NCBI GenBank assembly: GCA_037833965.1
Contig: AP031353.1
Coordinates: 18,478,501-18,542,500, forward strand
Length of the DNA: 64,000 nt
Direction of reading: 5' to 3'
Source of the DNA: Marchantia polymorpha subsp. ruderalis
Lineage: Eukaryota > Streptophyta > Marchantiopsida > Marchantiales > Marchantiaceae
The notes below the pieces were generated by a model. The model saw only the letters and a list, made by a program, of their open reading frames with translations. It ran no database searches and was not told where the DNA came from. This document shows positions 43,054-54,937 of this stretch, piece by piece (position 1 is the stretch's first letter; every line of letters starts with the position of its first letter). Position numbers and translations under genes: made by a program.

Positions 43054-46000
43054 ATGACCTTCGACCGGGCGGCGGAGAGCGTCCCATTCTTGAATTCGCG
43101 ATTCCAATCTCTTGTGCGCGCTGCGCGCATCCATCTGCTGGCTGCTAAACATTCTCGACGTCGCCACACAGGGGATTTCTTGGTGATTGAGGGAGAAGTG
43201 AGTGCGCGGGATTTGGAATTGAGGGCGATTAGAGTTTGCCGAGAGAGAGAGGAGCTCGGGCGGTGCGGAAGTAGAATGAGCGGGCGAGCGAACTCCAGGA
43301 ACGCAATGACGAGGCCTGGCAGATTGCGGATGGTGCCACTTCGCCTACCACAGAACGGGCTGCGCGCTTTCGAGGAGCGCTTAATAGCAAGAAAGCTCGA
43401 TTTCTTGCTATGGGGATGGAACTACATCTGTGCGAATATGGTGCGCGAGTGGCTAGAGCCACAGGGACCACCCTCGCGCGGATTGCGTCCGCATGTTGAT
43501 CGGTGGACAGTCCAAGATTGGGCGCAGGCATTGGGAAGATGTGCCGGCATGCCAGGGCATCTCCTTTTCGACAGTGAGAGCATCAAGGTGACCAAGCAGG
43601 AAGAGGCGCAATTTGTGGAGTTGTTCAAGACCGGGAGGTCTACCAAGAATGGGTACAGAACCCGTGATTACAAGGATCGATTTCGCCGGACTTTGTCCGC
43701 GGCGCTGATGCAATTACTGCAGCCACACCGCGCCTGCTACATCACATTGTGGCAGGTCTCTTTTGTGGAGTGCGTCATCGAGTAAAAACTCCAATTCACT
43801 GGGCGAGCATCCTGCACAGGGTGATGCGACAGCACGCTTTTGAGGAGAAGGGGGGAACTCTAAACCATCTCTCTCCTTTCCTAATCAATTTTTATCGACA
43901 GCGGAATTGTTTGACAGCGGCGGAGCTTGAGCATTTCCCGCCGTTGTCCGTCGACCATCCCGGGAAGTATGTGCGGGAGAATGAGGTCGACACTGATGCA
44001 GAGGAGTCACCGACTTCTACCCCATCAAGGCGGAGGGACGAAGGGAGAAACACTCCTGCAGCACGAGTGCCGCGGAAGCGGCGATGGAGAGAAGAGTCCG
44101 AAGAGGAGCAGCATCAAGAACCCTCTGCTCCCATTCGACCGCGGCCGTTGTACGAGTCATACAGCCGGCCGAAGCAGAAGGCACGCAGACTGGTGTTACC
44201 AGCCAACAGTGCGGACACGGCGACGATTGCGACGGAGAAAGGAAGTGCGTCGCCAGAGAAGCATGAGGAAGCGCGGACGACCGCAGGAGCAACGGACCAC
44301 GTTGCAGCCTCGACGGGCGAGAGGCCGCCTACGGGCCAAGGGCCTCCGGAGTTACCACGTGCGTTGCGGACAGATGTTCCGTTTGCGCACAGACGAGACT
44401 CCGCGGACGGACGAGCCTCCGCGGACAGGCGATCACAAGTGGACGTAGATCTACGCTTACGCGTGGGAAGGAGCAGTCCGCCTGTGCACAGGCGCTCGCC
44501 TGTGCACAGGTCGCCTGTGCACAGGTCACCTGTGCACAGGTCACCTCCACACGTGCCGCCTGTGCACAGGCAGGAATCACCCCCGTTCCAACGTAGGAAG
44601 GGGAAGGAGCCGGCGGAAGAGCCGCCTACGAGACACCGGCCCTCGGGGCCAGACCCTCCGGCGCACCACGCGCCGCAATTTGCGCCTTCGGCGCCAGGGC
44701 CTTCGAGCCGCGGAGATACGAGCAGGGAGTGTACGGAGACCACACTATCGGCGGGTAATCCGCCGGTAGATGCGCCTTCGGCGGTAGGGCCTCAGGGCCA
44801 AGGGACATCGGGCGAGCGGCCCCCGGCCATGTCGCCTTTGGCGGTGGACGTCCGCGGCGCTACGCCTGCGGCGGACAAGGCGCCGGCATTTGCGCCTGCG
44901 CACAGGCCAAGCACAGCCCCCACGGGCCGATCAAGGGAGCAGCAACAGACGGAGGAGCGGAGTGGCTGTCCGCGGGATGAAATTTCGATGCGCGATGCGC
45001 AATCAAACCCCGCGCAGCCACCCTCCGCTCGATCGCCTTCGGCGGCGGGCGTCGGAGGCAGAGAGGACACGGTAGACGACCAACAAGCGAGCGGTGGGGA
45101 TGCCGCACGGGCACATTCGCCTACCGCCTTAGACATTTTGGCGAAGAGCAGCGCGGCTGCAGCCGTGCCTTCGCAGGCAGCACACGTCGACGACGTGCAG
45201 CCCCACTCGGGTCAGTCGCCGACGCAATCAATGGCGACTGAAATTCTCCACTCGGATGATGACGACGGAGGCTCCACCGAAGAAATGTCAGGAGCAGAGG
45301 ACACCGAGGAGGAGGAGGAGGAAATTGTTGGAGCGCCGGCGGCGGCGCTCTCTGAGCAGGTGATTCCGTTGCTGAGGTACTTGGATCGCAAGGTCGATAA
45401 ATACGCCGACCCACTTCAGCCGGGATCTTACATCGAGTTAGTGCGCAGGCGGACTCGCACTAAAGTCCACACCAGCAAGCTATTAGCTAGAGTGGACCAG
45501 GAGTTGAGGGAATTGAAGGAGAAGCATGCATGCTTGTGGGGTCAGTATAAACTTAATCAGAAATTCTACAAGTACTCCGAGAAGGTGAGGGATGAGAAAC
45601 TGGACGAGCTCACCAAGGAGCAGGTGAAAGTCAAGGAAGCACTAATTTCTGAGCAGGCCCAGAATCGGATTTTGTCAGAGGAGCTCGTGCGATAGACGCG
45701 GTTGTTGGAACAATGTCAGCTCGCACGGCAGGCGGATGAGGAGTTAATCCGCAGGTTACAGTCAGAGTGTGGCGAATTGAGAGCGCAACGTGCTGAGGCC
45801 GAATCGCAATTAGTGATAATTGAAGAGGATCGCAGGAAGGAGGCAGATCGCACGAAGGTGGAGACGGCGAGGCGTGTCGCCCACTGTCTCAAGGGCTACG
45901 CCCACTGGGAAGTGAAGGCGCAGGAGAAACTCACACTGCGTGAGTTTGAACTTCGCGTAGCCGGGTTGTTGTCAGGCGACAGTAGGAGTCGACGGAAGGT

Positions 46001-46211
46001 AGCAAAGAAGCTCGATGCTTTTCTGTCGAAGGCGCAGGATACCATGTCCGCCCTCGAAGTGGAGGTGTCCGCGGCGTTGCAGCGATTGGGACTGCGCAGT
46101 CAAGCGAAAGATTGGCAGGGTAGGGAGTTAGTGCGCGGCAGTCCGCCGCGCAGGAGACGTAGCACAGGTTCCGCGGAGTGTAGTGTAGCGTGGTTCCGTG
46201 CAGGCGTGTAG
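43054..46211 (+). pseudogene. R/L-family ORF in E2, nearly intact
   Basis: Same architecture and subfamily as the E1 ORF and very similar throughout. Two lesions: a small insertion at about 43782-43788 (GAGGGAACT in E1 became GAGTAAAAACT) that stops and shifts the frame, and CAG to TAG at 45693-45695 in the coiled coil. The SPVHR repeat run is longer than in E1 (44478-44545). If the lesions were assembly errors this would be a second full-length ORF. Confidence 0.82.
44478..44545. repeat. Tandem array of the 12-bp palindrome CCTGTGCACAGG
   Basis: Four copies at 15-20-bp spacing, with a fifth at about 44558-44569, in a reading frame that gives S-P-V-H-R units. E1 has only two perfect copies in the same place (27840-27866). 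The array therefore changes in steps of whole codons. Confidence 0.88.
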
Positions 46212-47960
46212 CGTAGTGCAGTGTAGTGCTAGTTAGGACTTAGAAGGTATAAAATAGTTCCAGGCGTTTTGCCTGGGGTTCTTTCCCATCAGAAGTGCAG
46301 ATCAGGATCCCATTTCCTTGGCGTGTTTGTGTCCTTGAGTTCTGTCACCACGCACGAGGAGTTACAACTTAGCGTTCCGCATTTTGTAGCTGAAGGCCTT
46401 CGGCCGAATGTTCAGAGCTAGTACATTGGTTAGAGACTTGAGTAGTTCGGATCTGCACCTGCGGGTGACTGCCGATGCTCAGAGCCAGTGACTAGTTAGA
46501 TACTTGAACAGTTTCGCCCCTACACCTTCGAGTGTTTCTTTCTGATTGTACTCCTTTGGGATTTTTCCCCTGAATGCCAAAGTGAAGTTTTGCTACTTCG
46601 TGTAAGCCTTGGTTGTAAATTCAGGCTACGCTGCAACAGGTGCCTTGAGGGTAACCCCTGTAGTATTTCTGGGAATGACAAGTGCCTGAGAATTCAAACT
46701 CTTCAATAGACTGTTGTTGTGTTACTGGAATGTTTCACAGTGAGTCCTTCAGTGCGGACCTGTGTTCTCTGCGCGTTTTGTGAGTTGAGAGTGTTGTTCA
46801 CCGCGTAGGAGTGACTTCGATCCGAAGTAGGCAGTCCAAACCGGGTTTCCTACACTAGCAGCAAGCTAGTGGAAGTGTTGTAAAAGCCGGAGTTGGAAGT
46901 CACTGCCCGCAGCTTTGCCGAGTGTGCTCGCGAGAGACTTCCCCCCTGAAATCTTGAGTAGAGGTCCTAACGGATCTCTGGGTTGTGTTTCTGTAGTTTC
47001 AGGTGTGTGTGTGTGTGTTACGCTGCACTGTGCGACCTCCGAGTGCGCTCCGAGTGGACACTTGCAGTATTTCTGGGAGTGACAGTCGCCTGAGAATTCA
47101 AACTCCTCAATAGTCTGTTAAAACGTGACACTTTGTACCCTGTGTGTTCCTCTGTCCCTGTGGGTTCGACCTTTCTACCACTATATTGCAGTTTTAGCCT
47201 TTAGTGGGTTATTACATACAGCGTGGTCACTCAACACACACACACACACACACACACCTGAAACTGGCAAAAGCACAACTCGGAGGTCGGTCAGGACCTC
47301 CGCTTCGGATTTCAGGAGGAAAGTGTCTCAAAAGTTCACTTAGAGGTTCTGCAGGTAGTGACTCCCACTCCGGCTTTTACTGCCCTTCCGCCAGGAGCTA
47401 GCGTAGGGTACCCGGACTGGACTTCCCACTTCGGAACGAAGCCTCTTCATACGCCGTGGACGTCACCCTCGACTCACACCAAACGCAGGGAGTGCAGGCC
47501 CGACTGAGAACTTAAATGAGACACAATCCAGTAACACACACACACAACCTGAATTGCAAACCAAGGCTTACACGAAGTAATAAAACTTCACTTTGGCATT
47601 CAGGGGAAACTTCCCGTAGGAGTACAATCAGGATATGTCACTCGAAGGAGTAAGGGGGAACTGTTCAAGTCTCTAACTCCCAGCCGGCTCTGAGCATCAG
47701 AAATCATCCGTAGGTGCAGATCCGCACTACTCAAGTCTCTAACCGGGTACTAGCTCTGAACATTCAGCCGAAGGCCTTCAACTACAACATACGGTAACTT
47801 CGCTATGCTGCAGCTTCTCTACGTGGTGCCATGACCAAAATGCACAAACACGCCAAGAAAGTGAGTTCCTGATCTGCACTTCCGAAACTGGAAGAGTCCC
47901 AAGGCAAAACGCCTTGATCTACTTTATACCCTCAAAGGTCCTAACTAACACTACGCTATC

Positions 47961-50524
47961 CTATCTACTACTCGCAACACCTGCACCAAACCAAACTATA
48001 CTACTGCACTCTGCAGATCCGGAGCTGCGCCTCCTGCGCGCCGGACTGCTTCGCTCGCTATCTCTACCTTGCCAGTCTTCCGACCGGCTGCGCAACCCCA
48101 GGCGTCGGAGGGCTGCAGTCACTTCCGACTCTAAGTGCGCCATAGTATCGCGCGCACCCGACAAGAAGGTTTCTAATTTCCTCGCTACTCGCCGCCGACT
48201 CCGACTGTCACCCTCCGTCAATGCCGCCGCCCGAAGCTCAAACTCCCTGAGTGTGATCCTCTCTTGAGCTGCCACCTCCCAATGGGCGTATCCTTTTAGA
48301 CAGTGAGTCACCCGCGTCGCCAACTCTTCTCGCGCCCGGCAGCTGCCTTCCACCTCTGCTAGCTGCATTTCCGCTTCCGAACGCTGCGCTCTCAAATCGG
48401 AGCACTCGGATTGCAAGTTGCACAACAACTCCTCATCCTCCTTGCGGGCTGTTTGACTTTCTTCTAAGGCGCGCGTCTGGCGCGCAAGCTCTGCTGCTAG
48501 GATGCGGTTTTGTCTCCGCTCTTCCTGCAATTCCGACTCGATCTTTGCCCGCATTAGCTCGGCATCCGCCTGGCTTTTCGTCGCCGCATCCTCCCTCTGC
48601 TGCTGCAAGGTTTGGTATAGCTTCTCTGTGACCGCCAGGTGTTGTCGGAGGGTAGTGTTCCTATCCTGCAATACTTGGCACCTAGAGGCCCAAGTGGCCA
48701 CCTTGCTCCTCGTCCTTCGCTTGACAGTCTCCACATAAGACTACGGTTTTCCAGTACCCGAGTACTTGGATGTCTTGCGATCCAGATAGCGCAGGAGAGG
48801 GACGATCTGCTCGCACAACATCCCTGTTGGCGTTTTCTGCACAGAATCCGCTTCCTGCTCTTCCGAGCTCGTCTCATCCTCCGTTTCGAGGATTTCAGTC
48901 GCCACCGAATCCCTTGGCGACTCCCTGGATTTGTGGCGCGCAGCAGCTTCCGCTGCGACTGCCACTCCACTGCCTGCTAAAATATCCAAGGCAGTGGGGG
49001 ATCCCACTGCTTGAGCCCCTGTTCCGGCTCGATCTTCGGTTTCCGAAGGGGTCGACGCCGCAGTGACTTTTGTCACCCTTGCACCGCCCGCTTCTGCTGC
49101 CTGCCCTTCCGGCGCAATCTGCGCGGAAGGTGTCTTCGCTGAAGGTACGTCCGCCGAAGGCGTCCGCACACTGGTCGCCGGCCCTGTCCGTCTCGCAGTC
49201 GGCGAATCCGGCCGACTCTCTGTTGACCGACTCGCAGTCGGCCGACTAGCAGTTGTCCGACTGGCAGTCGGATACACCCTGCGCGTCTTCACTCCACTTG
49301 GCCTGCTTGCTGGTGGCGTTTTCCCAGAAGTGCCTTCCGCCGAAGGCGACCCTCTGAGGGTTGTTGGCTCGTCAGCCAAACTCTCTTCTGCTTCCGGCCT
49401 GCTGTCCGGTTCAACGCGCCGCTCAGTCGGCCTTCCTTCCGTTTGTCGACCTTCAGCCGCCCGACTCGTAGTCGGCCGACTGTCAGTCCGTCCATCTCCT
49501 TTCGAAGGCATTGGTGCCTTCTGCGCAGAGGTATTTGTCGACTTCCCTAGAATCTGCGCGATTATCTCCTCCTGCGTGGGATTCCGCCGGACCGGAGTAC
49601 GCCCGGTCTCCTCAATACTAGTTGGCATTTTGCGTGCCCTCTGTTTTGGTCGGCTGTGAGGCTCGTGGGTGGGCCGACTACGAGTCGGCGCAGCTGGCAC
49701 TTCCGGCTGCCTGTCCTCAGGTTTCTCATCTCACTTCCGCTTTCGCGGAATGCGCTCACTTCGACGTTCTTCTGCTGCTCTTGCTGGGGCCGGAGCCGGA
49801 GGCGGACTGGCAGGTTCCTCGTCCGGATCCGTGTCTACTTCGGCCTCCCGTGAGTATCTACCTGGATAGCTCCGTGTCAGCAACGGAAACCGTTCTTGGG
49901 ATGCCTGGCAACTTTGAAAAGCTCATTGTAGGAGATTTCTTCCTCCTGGGACACCTTCACGCTATCGGCCTCGAAGAGGAGATACCCTTCCTCGCCGGCA
50001 CACCTGCCCAACACCTGCGCCCAGTCACAAATGTCCCATCTTTCTGGATGTGGACGGGATCCGCGTGAGGGCTTGTGTCTCTCCTGCAGATACTCGCGCA
50101 CCATCTCCGGACATGTCCAGCTCCACCCCCACAGGAGGAAATCGAGCTTCAGCCCCATCAGCACATCTTGAAATGCGCGTAGACCGATCTGCGGCACCCT
50201 GAGTGGAGACACTCGCAGCTGGGGAACCTTCGACATTGCGTTTCCTGCACACACAAACGTTCTCCCTTTCGCTCGCTCTCTCACAATCGCCACTGCGCGT
50301 CGGCCGCTCAAACACTGACTGCTCACTCTCTCTTCTCTCACGCTCAAGTTCGCTACTCGCAATTCTCTCCAAGGTCTGTCAAGATCCTTGCGCAACTCGC
50401 CTCCGCACTCTCTCCTCTCACTGCAGGTCTCTCCGCCCTTGCGCGTAATCTTGGAAGCTGGAAATCGCACAATCAAGAATGAGAGAATGAGACTGGAGCG
50501 CAGTCTTTTCTTCTCCGAATTCAA
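47961..50524 (-). pseudogene. R/L-family ORF in E3, inactivated by a 280-bp deletion
   Basis: Reverse strand. The N-terminal domain starts near 50254 (MSKVPQLRVSPLRVPQ) and runs to RHPKNGF. It then jumps, frame lost, to the equivalent of LLTRSYPGRY. The missing 280 bp lie between two copies of ACGGTTTCCG, both present in E4 (36381 and 36661), while one remains in E3. The rest (49700-48741: SRPTASR-type repeats, MATEIL-like and LLRYLDRKTSKYSG blocks; 48734-47961: coiled coil and basic tail) is well preserved, with one break at about 48738 where CAG has become TAG. Confidence 0.8.
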
Positions 50525-51602
50525 GAACGTCCAACGTTCTTACTGGTTACAATTTACGCAGCCAGCTATACGGCCTAACGGTTCGCTCTTGCATGCGCGA
50601 ATTCACGTCTCCGCACTGCGCGCGTTCGCATGCGTGAATGTTGAATTCTCCCGCCGCCACCGTCTTCCGGACTCGAGTTCGCCGCAGCGTATACGTCGGC
50701 TATGTTTGTCTTTTCCTAACCCGACCATCACCGGAGGCGTGTCGCCGCTGGCGTGTTCCTTATCCGTAGGCGCCTTGCTGGAGTCGCACATCCAGTCGGC
50801 GCGAATTACGCCGGCGCGTATTCGTACCGCTTATTTTGTCCTTTATGCCTCGTCCATTGCTGACGGCGCATATCCCGCCGGCGCAAGTCATACCAGCGCA
50901 AATCATGCCAGCGCATCCGGCTATCAGCGCCACGTCGGAGGCGTACATCCGGCCGGCGCGTTTCTTCCGTTGCGCAGCCGCCAAAGGCGCTTCCGACTCC
51001 AAGTGGATTTCCTCCCATGAGCGCGTGATTCCGCCGAAGGCGCATCGCCGAAGGCGTACGGGGGTCTTTTCCGACTGTGAACCCTAGCGCGAACGGCGCA
51101 TGTCCGGCTACAAGTTTTCCGACGCTCATAACTTCTTTGTCCCTGATCCATCTCCAACGCTCTTGGGCTCGTTAGAACGAGCGTCCCGAGCTCTTTCTAA
51201 TGCAACTTCAACCAACTGGAACTACCGTGTATTCCGCTCGTTATGAAGGTTACCCTTTTTCTGCGCTAGCGGCGCATCGCCGAAGGCGCACTCATGGTCG
51301 GAAGCCTTCAGAGGTTCGGGCCGTTCTTCTGACGTCTCCTCCTGAGGTGTCTGCGCCGGAAGCGTAGCTTCCTTAAACGCTGGAAGCGCGTGAGTAGAGA
51401 CACCTCAGAAAAGGAGCTTTTGCCGAAGGCGCCGAAGACATTGGCGTTGGTACATCCGACTACGCGATTCTTCGTGACCTCGTGACGATCTCCTCAATCC
51501 ACTCTATTTAACGTACCCTTTCCTAACTACAAACACTGCTTCGGTACTAGTTTTCTAAAATTGTTTAAATTCTGCAAAAAAAACAAAAAGTGTGTTACCA
51601 CA

Positions 51603-53592
51603 GCACTCCTGCAACTTCGCTGCTCCCCGCTAAAATGTCCAAGGCGGTGGGTGAATGTGGCCGTGCTACATCCCCATCATCCGCCTGCCGATCGTCGATC
51701 GTCTCCTCTTCGCCGCCGACGTCCGCCGCCGAAGGCGATCGAGCGGAATGTGTCTACGCGTGGTGTAACTGCGCATCGCGCACTCGAATTTCGTCCCGCG
51801 GACAGACAATCCGCTCCTCCGTTAGGTACTACGCGAGTCCTGCGTCTGGCCTGCGCGTAGGCGCAATTACCTGCGCCTGGTCCGCCGCTGGCGCAGCGCC
51901 AAAGGCGACAGAGCCGAAGGCCGCTCGCCCGATGTACCTGGCCCCGAAGGCCCTACCGCCGAAGGCGCATCTGCCGGCGGATTACCCGCCGAAGGTGCGA
52001 TCTCCGCACGCTCCCTGCTAAAAACTCGTTGGCCCGAAGGCGCAAATCGCGCCGCGCTATACGCTGGAGGATCTGGTCCCGAAGGCCCTTGACCTGAAGG
52101 CGGATGTTCCGCCGGCTCCTTCCCCTTCCTACGTTATACCGGAGGTGAATCCTGCCTACTCGTAGGCGGCCGCCTGTGCGTAGGCGAACTTTCTCTACCT
52201 ACGCCTAGGCAGAGGTCCACGTCTGCTTGAGGTCGCATATCCGCTGGAAATCGCCTGTGCGTAGGCGGAACACTCGTCCGCATCGCGCGTGGTAACTCCG
52301 GAGGCCCTTGGCCCGAAGGCCGCCTCTCGTCCGCCGGAGGTGTAGCGTGATCCGCCGCTCCTGCGGACGTCCGCGCTCTCTTCGATCCTCTCCGGTGACG
52401 CACTTCCCTTCTCCGTGGCGATCGTCGCCGTGTCCGCGCTGCTGGCTGGTAACACAAGCCTGCGCGCCTTCTGCTTCGGCCGGCTGCACACTTCGTGCAG
52501 TGGCCGCTGTCGTATGGGAGCAGTGGGTTCTCGATGCTGCTCCTCCTCTGGTTCCTCTCTCCATCTCCGCTTCCGCGGCACTCTTGCTGCGGGTGTGCTT
52601 CTTCCATCGTCTCGCCGGGTCGGCGGAGTAGAAGCTGGTGAATCCTCTGCATCGGTGTCGACCTCGTTATCCCGCACATACTTCCCGGGATGGTCGACGG
52701 ACAATGGCGGAAAGCGAGCGAGCTCCGCCGCGGTCAAACAGTTCCTCTGCCGATAGAAGTTTATCAAGAACGGGGAGAGGTGATTGAGCGTTCCCCCCTT
52801 CTCCTCGAAGGCGTGCTGTCGCATCACTCTATGCAGGATGCTCGCCCAGTGAACTGGAGCTCCGGCCAAGATGAGCTCCACAAAAGAAACCTGCCACAAG
52901 GTGATGTATGAGGTGCGGTGTGGCTGCAGCAATTGCAGCAGCGCCGCCGTTACAGTTCGGCGGAGGCGATCTTTGTAGTCGCGGGTCTTGTACCCATTCT
53001 TGGTAGACCTCTCCCGTTTGAACAATTCCACAAATTGCGCCTCGTCCTTCTTCGTCACCTTGACGCTCTCACTATCAAAGAGGAGGTACCCGTCGGTGCC
53101 GGCACACCTCCCCAATGCTTGCGCCCAATCGTGGACGGTCCACCAATCTACGTGCGGACGCAATCCGCGCATAGGTGGTCGCTCCGCATCCAGCCATTCG
53201 CGCACCATGTCTACACAAATGTAATTCCATCCCCACAGCAAGAAATCAAGCTTTCTTGCAATCAGCCGCTCCTCGAAGGCACGCAACCCGTTCTGTGGAA
53301 GCCGGAGCGGCAGCATCCGCAACCTGTTCAATCTTGACATCGCGTTCTTGAAATTAGCTTGCGCAACAACTCTCTCTCTGCTCTGCTCGAGCTTCTTGCT
53401 CCCTCTGCAAATTCTAATCTCCCTCAATTCCAAATCGCGCGCACTCAATTCTCTCTCAGTCACCAAGTAATCCTCCGCGCGGCGATGTCTAGAATGTTTA
53501 ACAGCTAGCAGGTGGACGCGCGCAGCTCACACTAGAAAGTGAAATCGCGAATTCAAGAATGGGGCGTCCTCCGTCTCCTGGTCGAAGGTCAT
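51603..53592 (-). pseudogene. R/L-family ORF in E5, 5' part
   Basis: Reverse strand, from MTFDQETEDAPF (53592) through a stop, then MVTERELSARDLELREI (53466) and an excellent N-terminal domain (LDFLLWGWNYICVDMVREW, WTVHDWAQALGRCAG, NGYKTRDYKDRLRR, GAPVHWASIL, LNHLSPFLINFYRQ, VPRKRRW). The middle region shifts frame near 52200-52380. It continues across E3 at 41588. The MTFD start shared with E1 and E2 argues for translation from there in this subfamily. Confidence 0.78.
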
Positions 53593-54845
53593 GGTCGGCT
53601 CTCGGTCGTGAAGGTTGAATCACTTGATGGCCGCGCCGGCTCCGTGCTATAACGGCCTCCTCTCTCACGCGCGGCTTCACGCTCCGCCGACGCCGACTTA
53701 ACTCACACGCTCGAATTGGCAATTTGAACTCCGCTAGCGTACTACGCCGCGGACATGGGTGCGCAGCGCCGAAGGCGGATTTCTTGCCTTGCACGCTACA
53801 CTCGTTCGTACTAATCTCTGGCCAACTCCGCTCCGCCAAAGGTGATCGTCCGCGCATCGGACAAAAGTTGAACTCCCTTCTGCGTAGGCGGAATCTCCGC
53901 CGGCGCGGAACTTCATCTGCCTGTGCGTAGGCGCTCGCCTACGCGTAGGCGAATTCCGTCCGCCTACCAAATGTTGGTCCGCGCTGCTGCGCTGGCGCCG
54001 AAGGCGTTGACCGCGGTCAACAGACTCCGTCCAGTCTGTCCATTTCTCTCGCCTCTCCGTCGGCGCTCTTGTCGCCGTAACCCCGTCCGGCCGAAGGCGC
54101 ACTCATCCGTTCCGTCCGTACAGTCCGTATGGTCCGTACGGATTTTACTACTCCGTTGGGTCCTCGCCCGTCTGCGCTACTGCGCTAGCGCCCAAGGCGC
54201 CGTACAATTTCCAACCCCGAAGGCGCATTTCTAGGGCCGAAGGCGGATTTCCCGCCGACGCCGAAGCGCCTGTGTGTAGGCAAGCTTCGCTCGTCCGCCT
54301 GCGCAGAGGTTTTAATCCTCCCCGCCTACAAGTAGACGACATTTGCGGCAGACATCCCGCCGACGTCAAACCCTATTTCGCCTACGCGTAGGCGAACAGG
54401 CTTCGTCCGCGCATAGGACAAACTTTCATCGCCTACTCGTAGGCGAGAAGCTGCGTGTCTTGCGACCTTCATAACTCCCAGAATCCTCCTCCGTTCGTGG
54501 CGTTCTTGGGCTCGTTAGAATCAGCGTGTCGAGCTCTTTCCAACAAGACCCTAATCAAGTTGAGGCGTTTGGGTATTGACCAGGTTCTGAAGGATTCCTC
54601 TAGCGCCGAAGGCGGATTTCGCGCCTTGCGCCGAAGGGGTTATTCCTTCAGAGCCCGCATGTAGAGTGGTGTCCGTCCCCGACGTTGCACCCAACTCCTA
54701 GATTCTACGAGTTTTCTCGGGATGCTCTGCGATCTTCCAATTTCACTCTATTTTGATGCACCGAAGGCTATTTACACTGCTGCCGCGGTACAGTTTTCCA
54801 AAAATGTTTTAATTTCCTCAAAAATACCAAAAGTGGGATACCACA
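53593..54845 (-). other. Leader of E5
   Basis: Reverse-strand leader corresponding to 25168-26415 of E1, with one hairpin module (54505-54555), CCTACGCGTAGG palindromes (about 53931-53950, 54380-54395) and CCTACTCGTAGG (about 54432). It provides the unbroken version of the site where E1 entered E11. No gene is seen. Confidence 0.65.
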
Positions 54846-54850
54846 GTCTA

Positions 54851-54937
54851 GAGGGGAAGTTAGAGGGAGCGGCAACTACTGACTCCGCAGGCGTAGGATC
54901 TGTTCGGTGCTCGCATCCGAGCGGGTGACAGTTTTAG
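54851..54937 (+). other. Continuation of E13 after the E5 nest
   Basis: Joins to 34600 when E5 and one GTCTA are removed and resembles the last part of the family ORF/right-region border (GAGGGGAAG..., GTAGGATCTGTT also in E6 and E11). Only about 90 bp are left before the next family terminus. Confidence 0.5.

Larger units (their letters stand above)
41813..47216 (+). mobile_element. R/L-family copy E2, 5,404 bp, TSD TACAG, inside E3
   Basis: Left tip TGTGGTACCCCAC at 41813, right tip at 47216, TACAG at 41808-41812 and 47217-47221. Removing E2 and one TACAG restores GCACAGTACAGCGTGGTCAC of the E3 right region (compare GCACAGTGCAGCGTAG elsewhere). It is a close sibling of E1 in leader, ORF and right region, hence probably the youngest layer together with E1. 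Confidence 0.93.
41589..51602 (-). mobile_element. R/L-family copy E3, reverse, TSD GCACT, inside E5 and carrying E2
   Basis: Right tip at 41589, left tip (...GTGTGTTACCACA) ending at 51602, GCACT at 41584-41588 and 51603-51607. Without E2 and its TSD it is about 4.6 kb. It belongs to the E4/E8 subfamily. It lies inside the ORF of E5. Confidence 0.92.
34601..54845 (-). mobile_element. R/L-family copy E5, reverse, TSD GTCTA, carrying nested E4 and E3
   Basis: The right tip (TGTAATAACCCAC in plus-strand reading) starts at 34601; the left tip (...GGGATACCACA) ends at 54845; GTCTA lies on both sides. Removing E4 (with one AAAGG) and E3 (with one GCACT) leaves about 5.3 kb, the size of E1 and E2, with the same subfamily of ORF. 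So E5 was a complete element before the later insertions. Confidence 0.92.

Noticed and set aside
41589-51602. E3 plus E2 as one 10-kb element
   Set aside because: E2 has its own tips and TACAG duplication, and removing it rejoins the E3 right region exactly.
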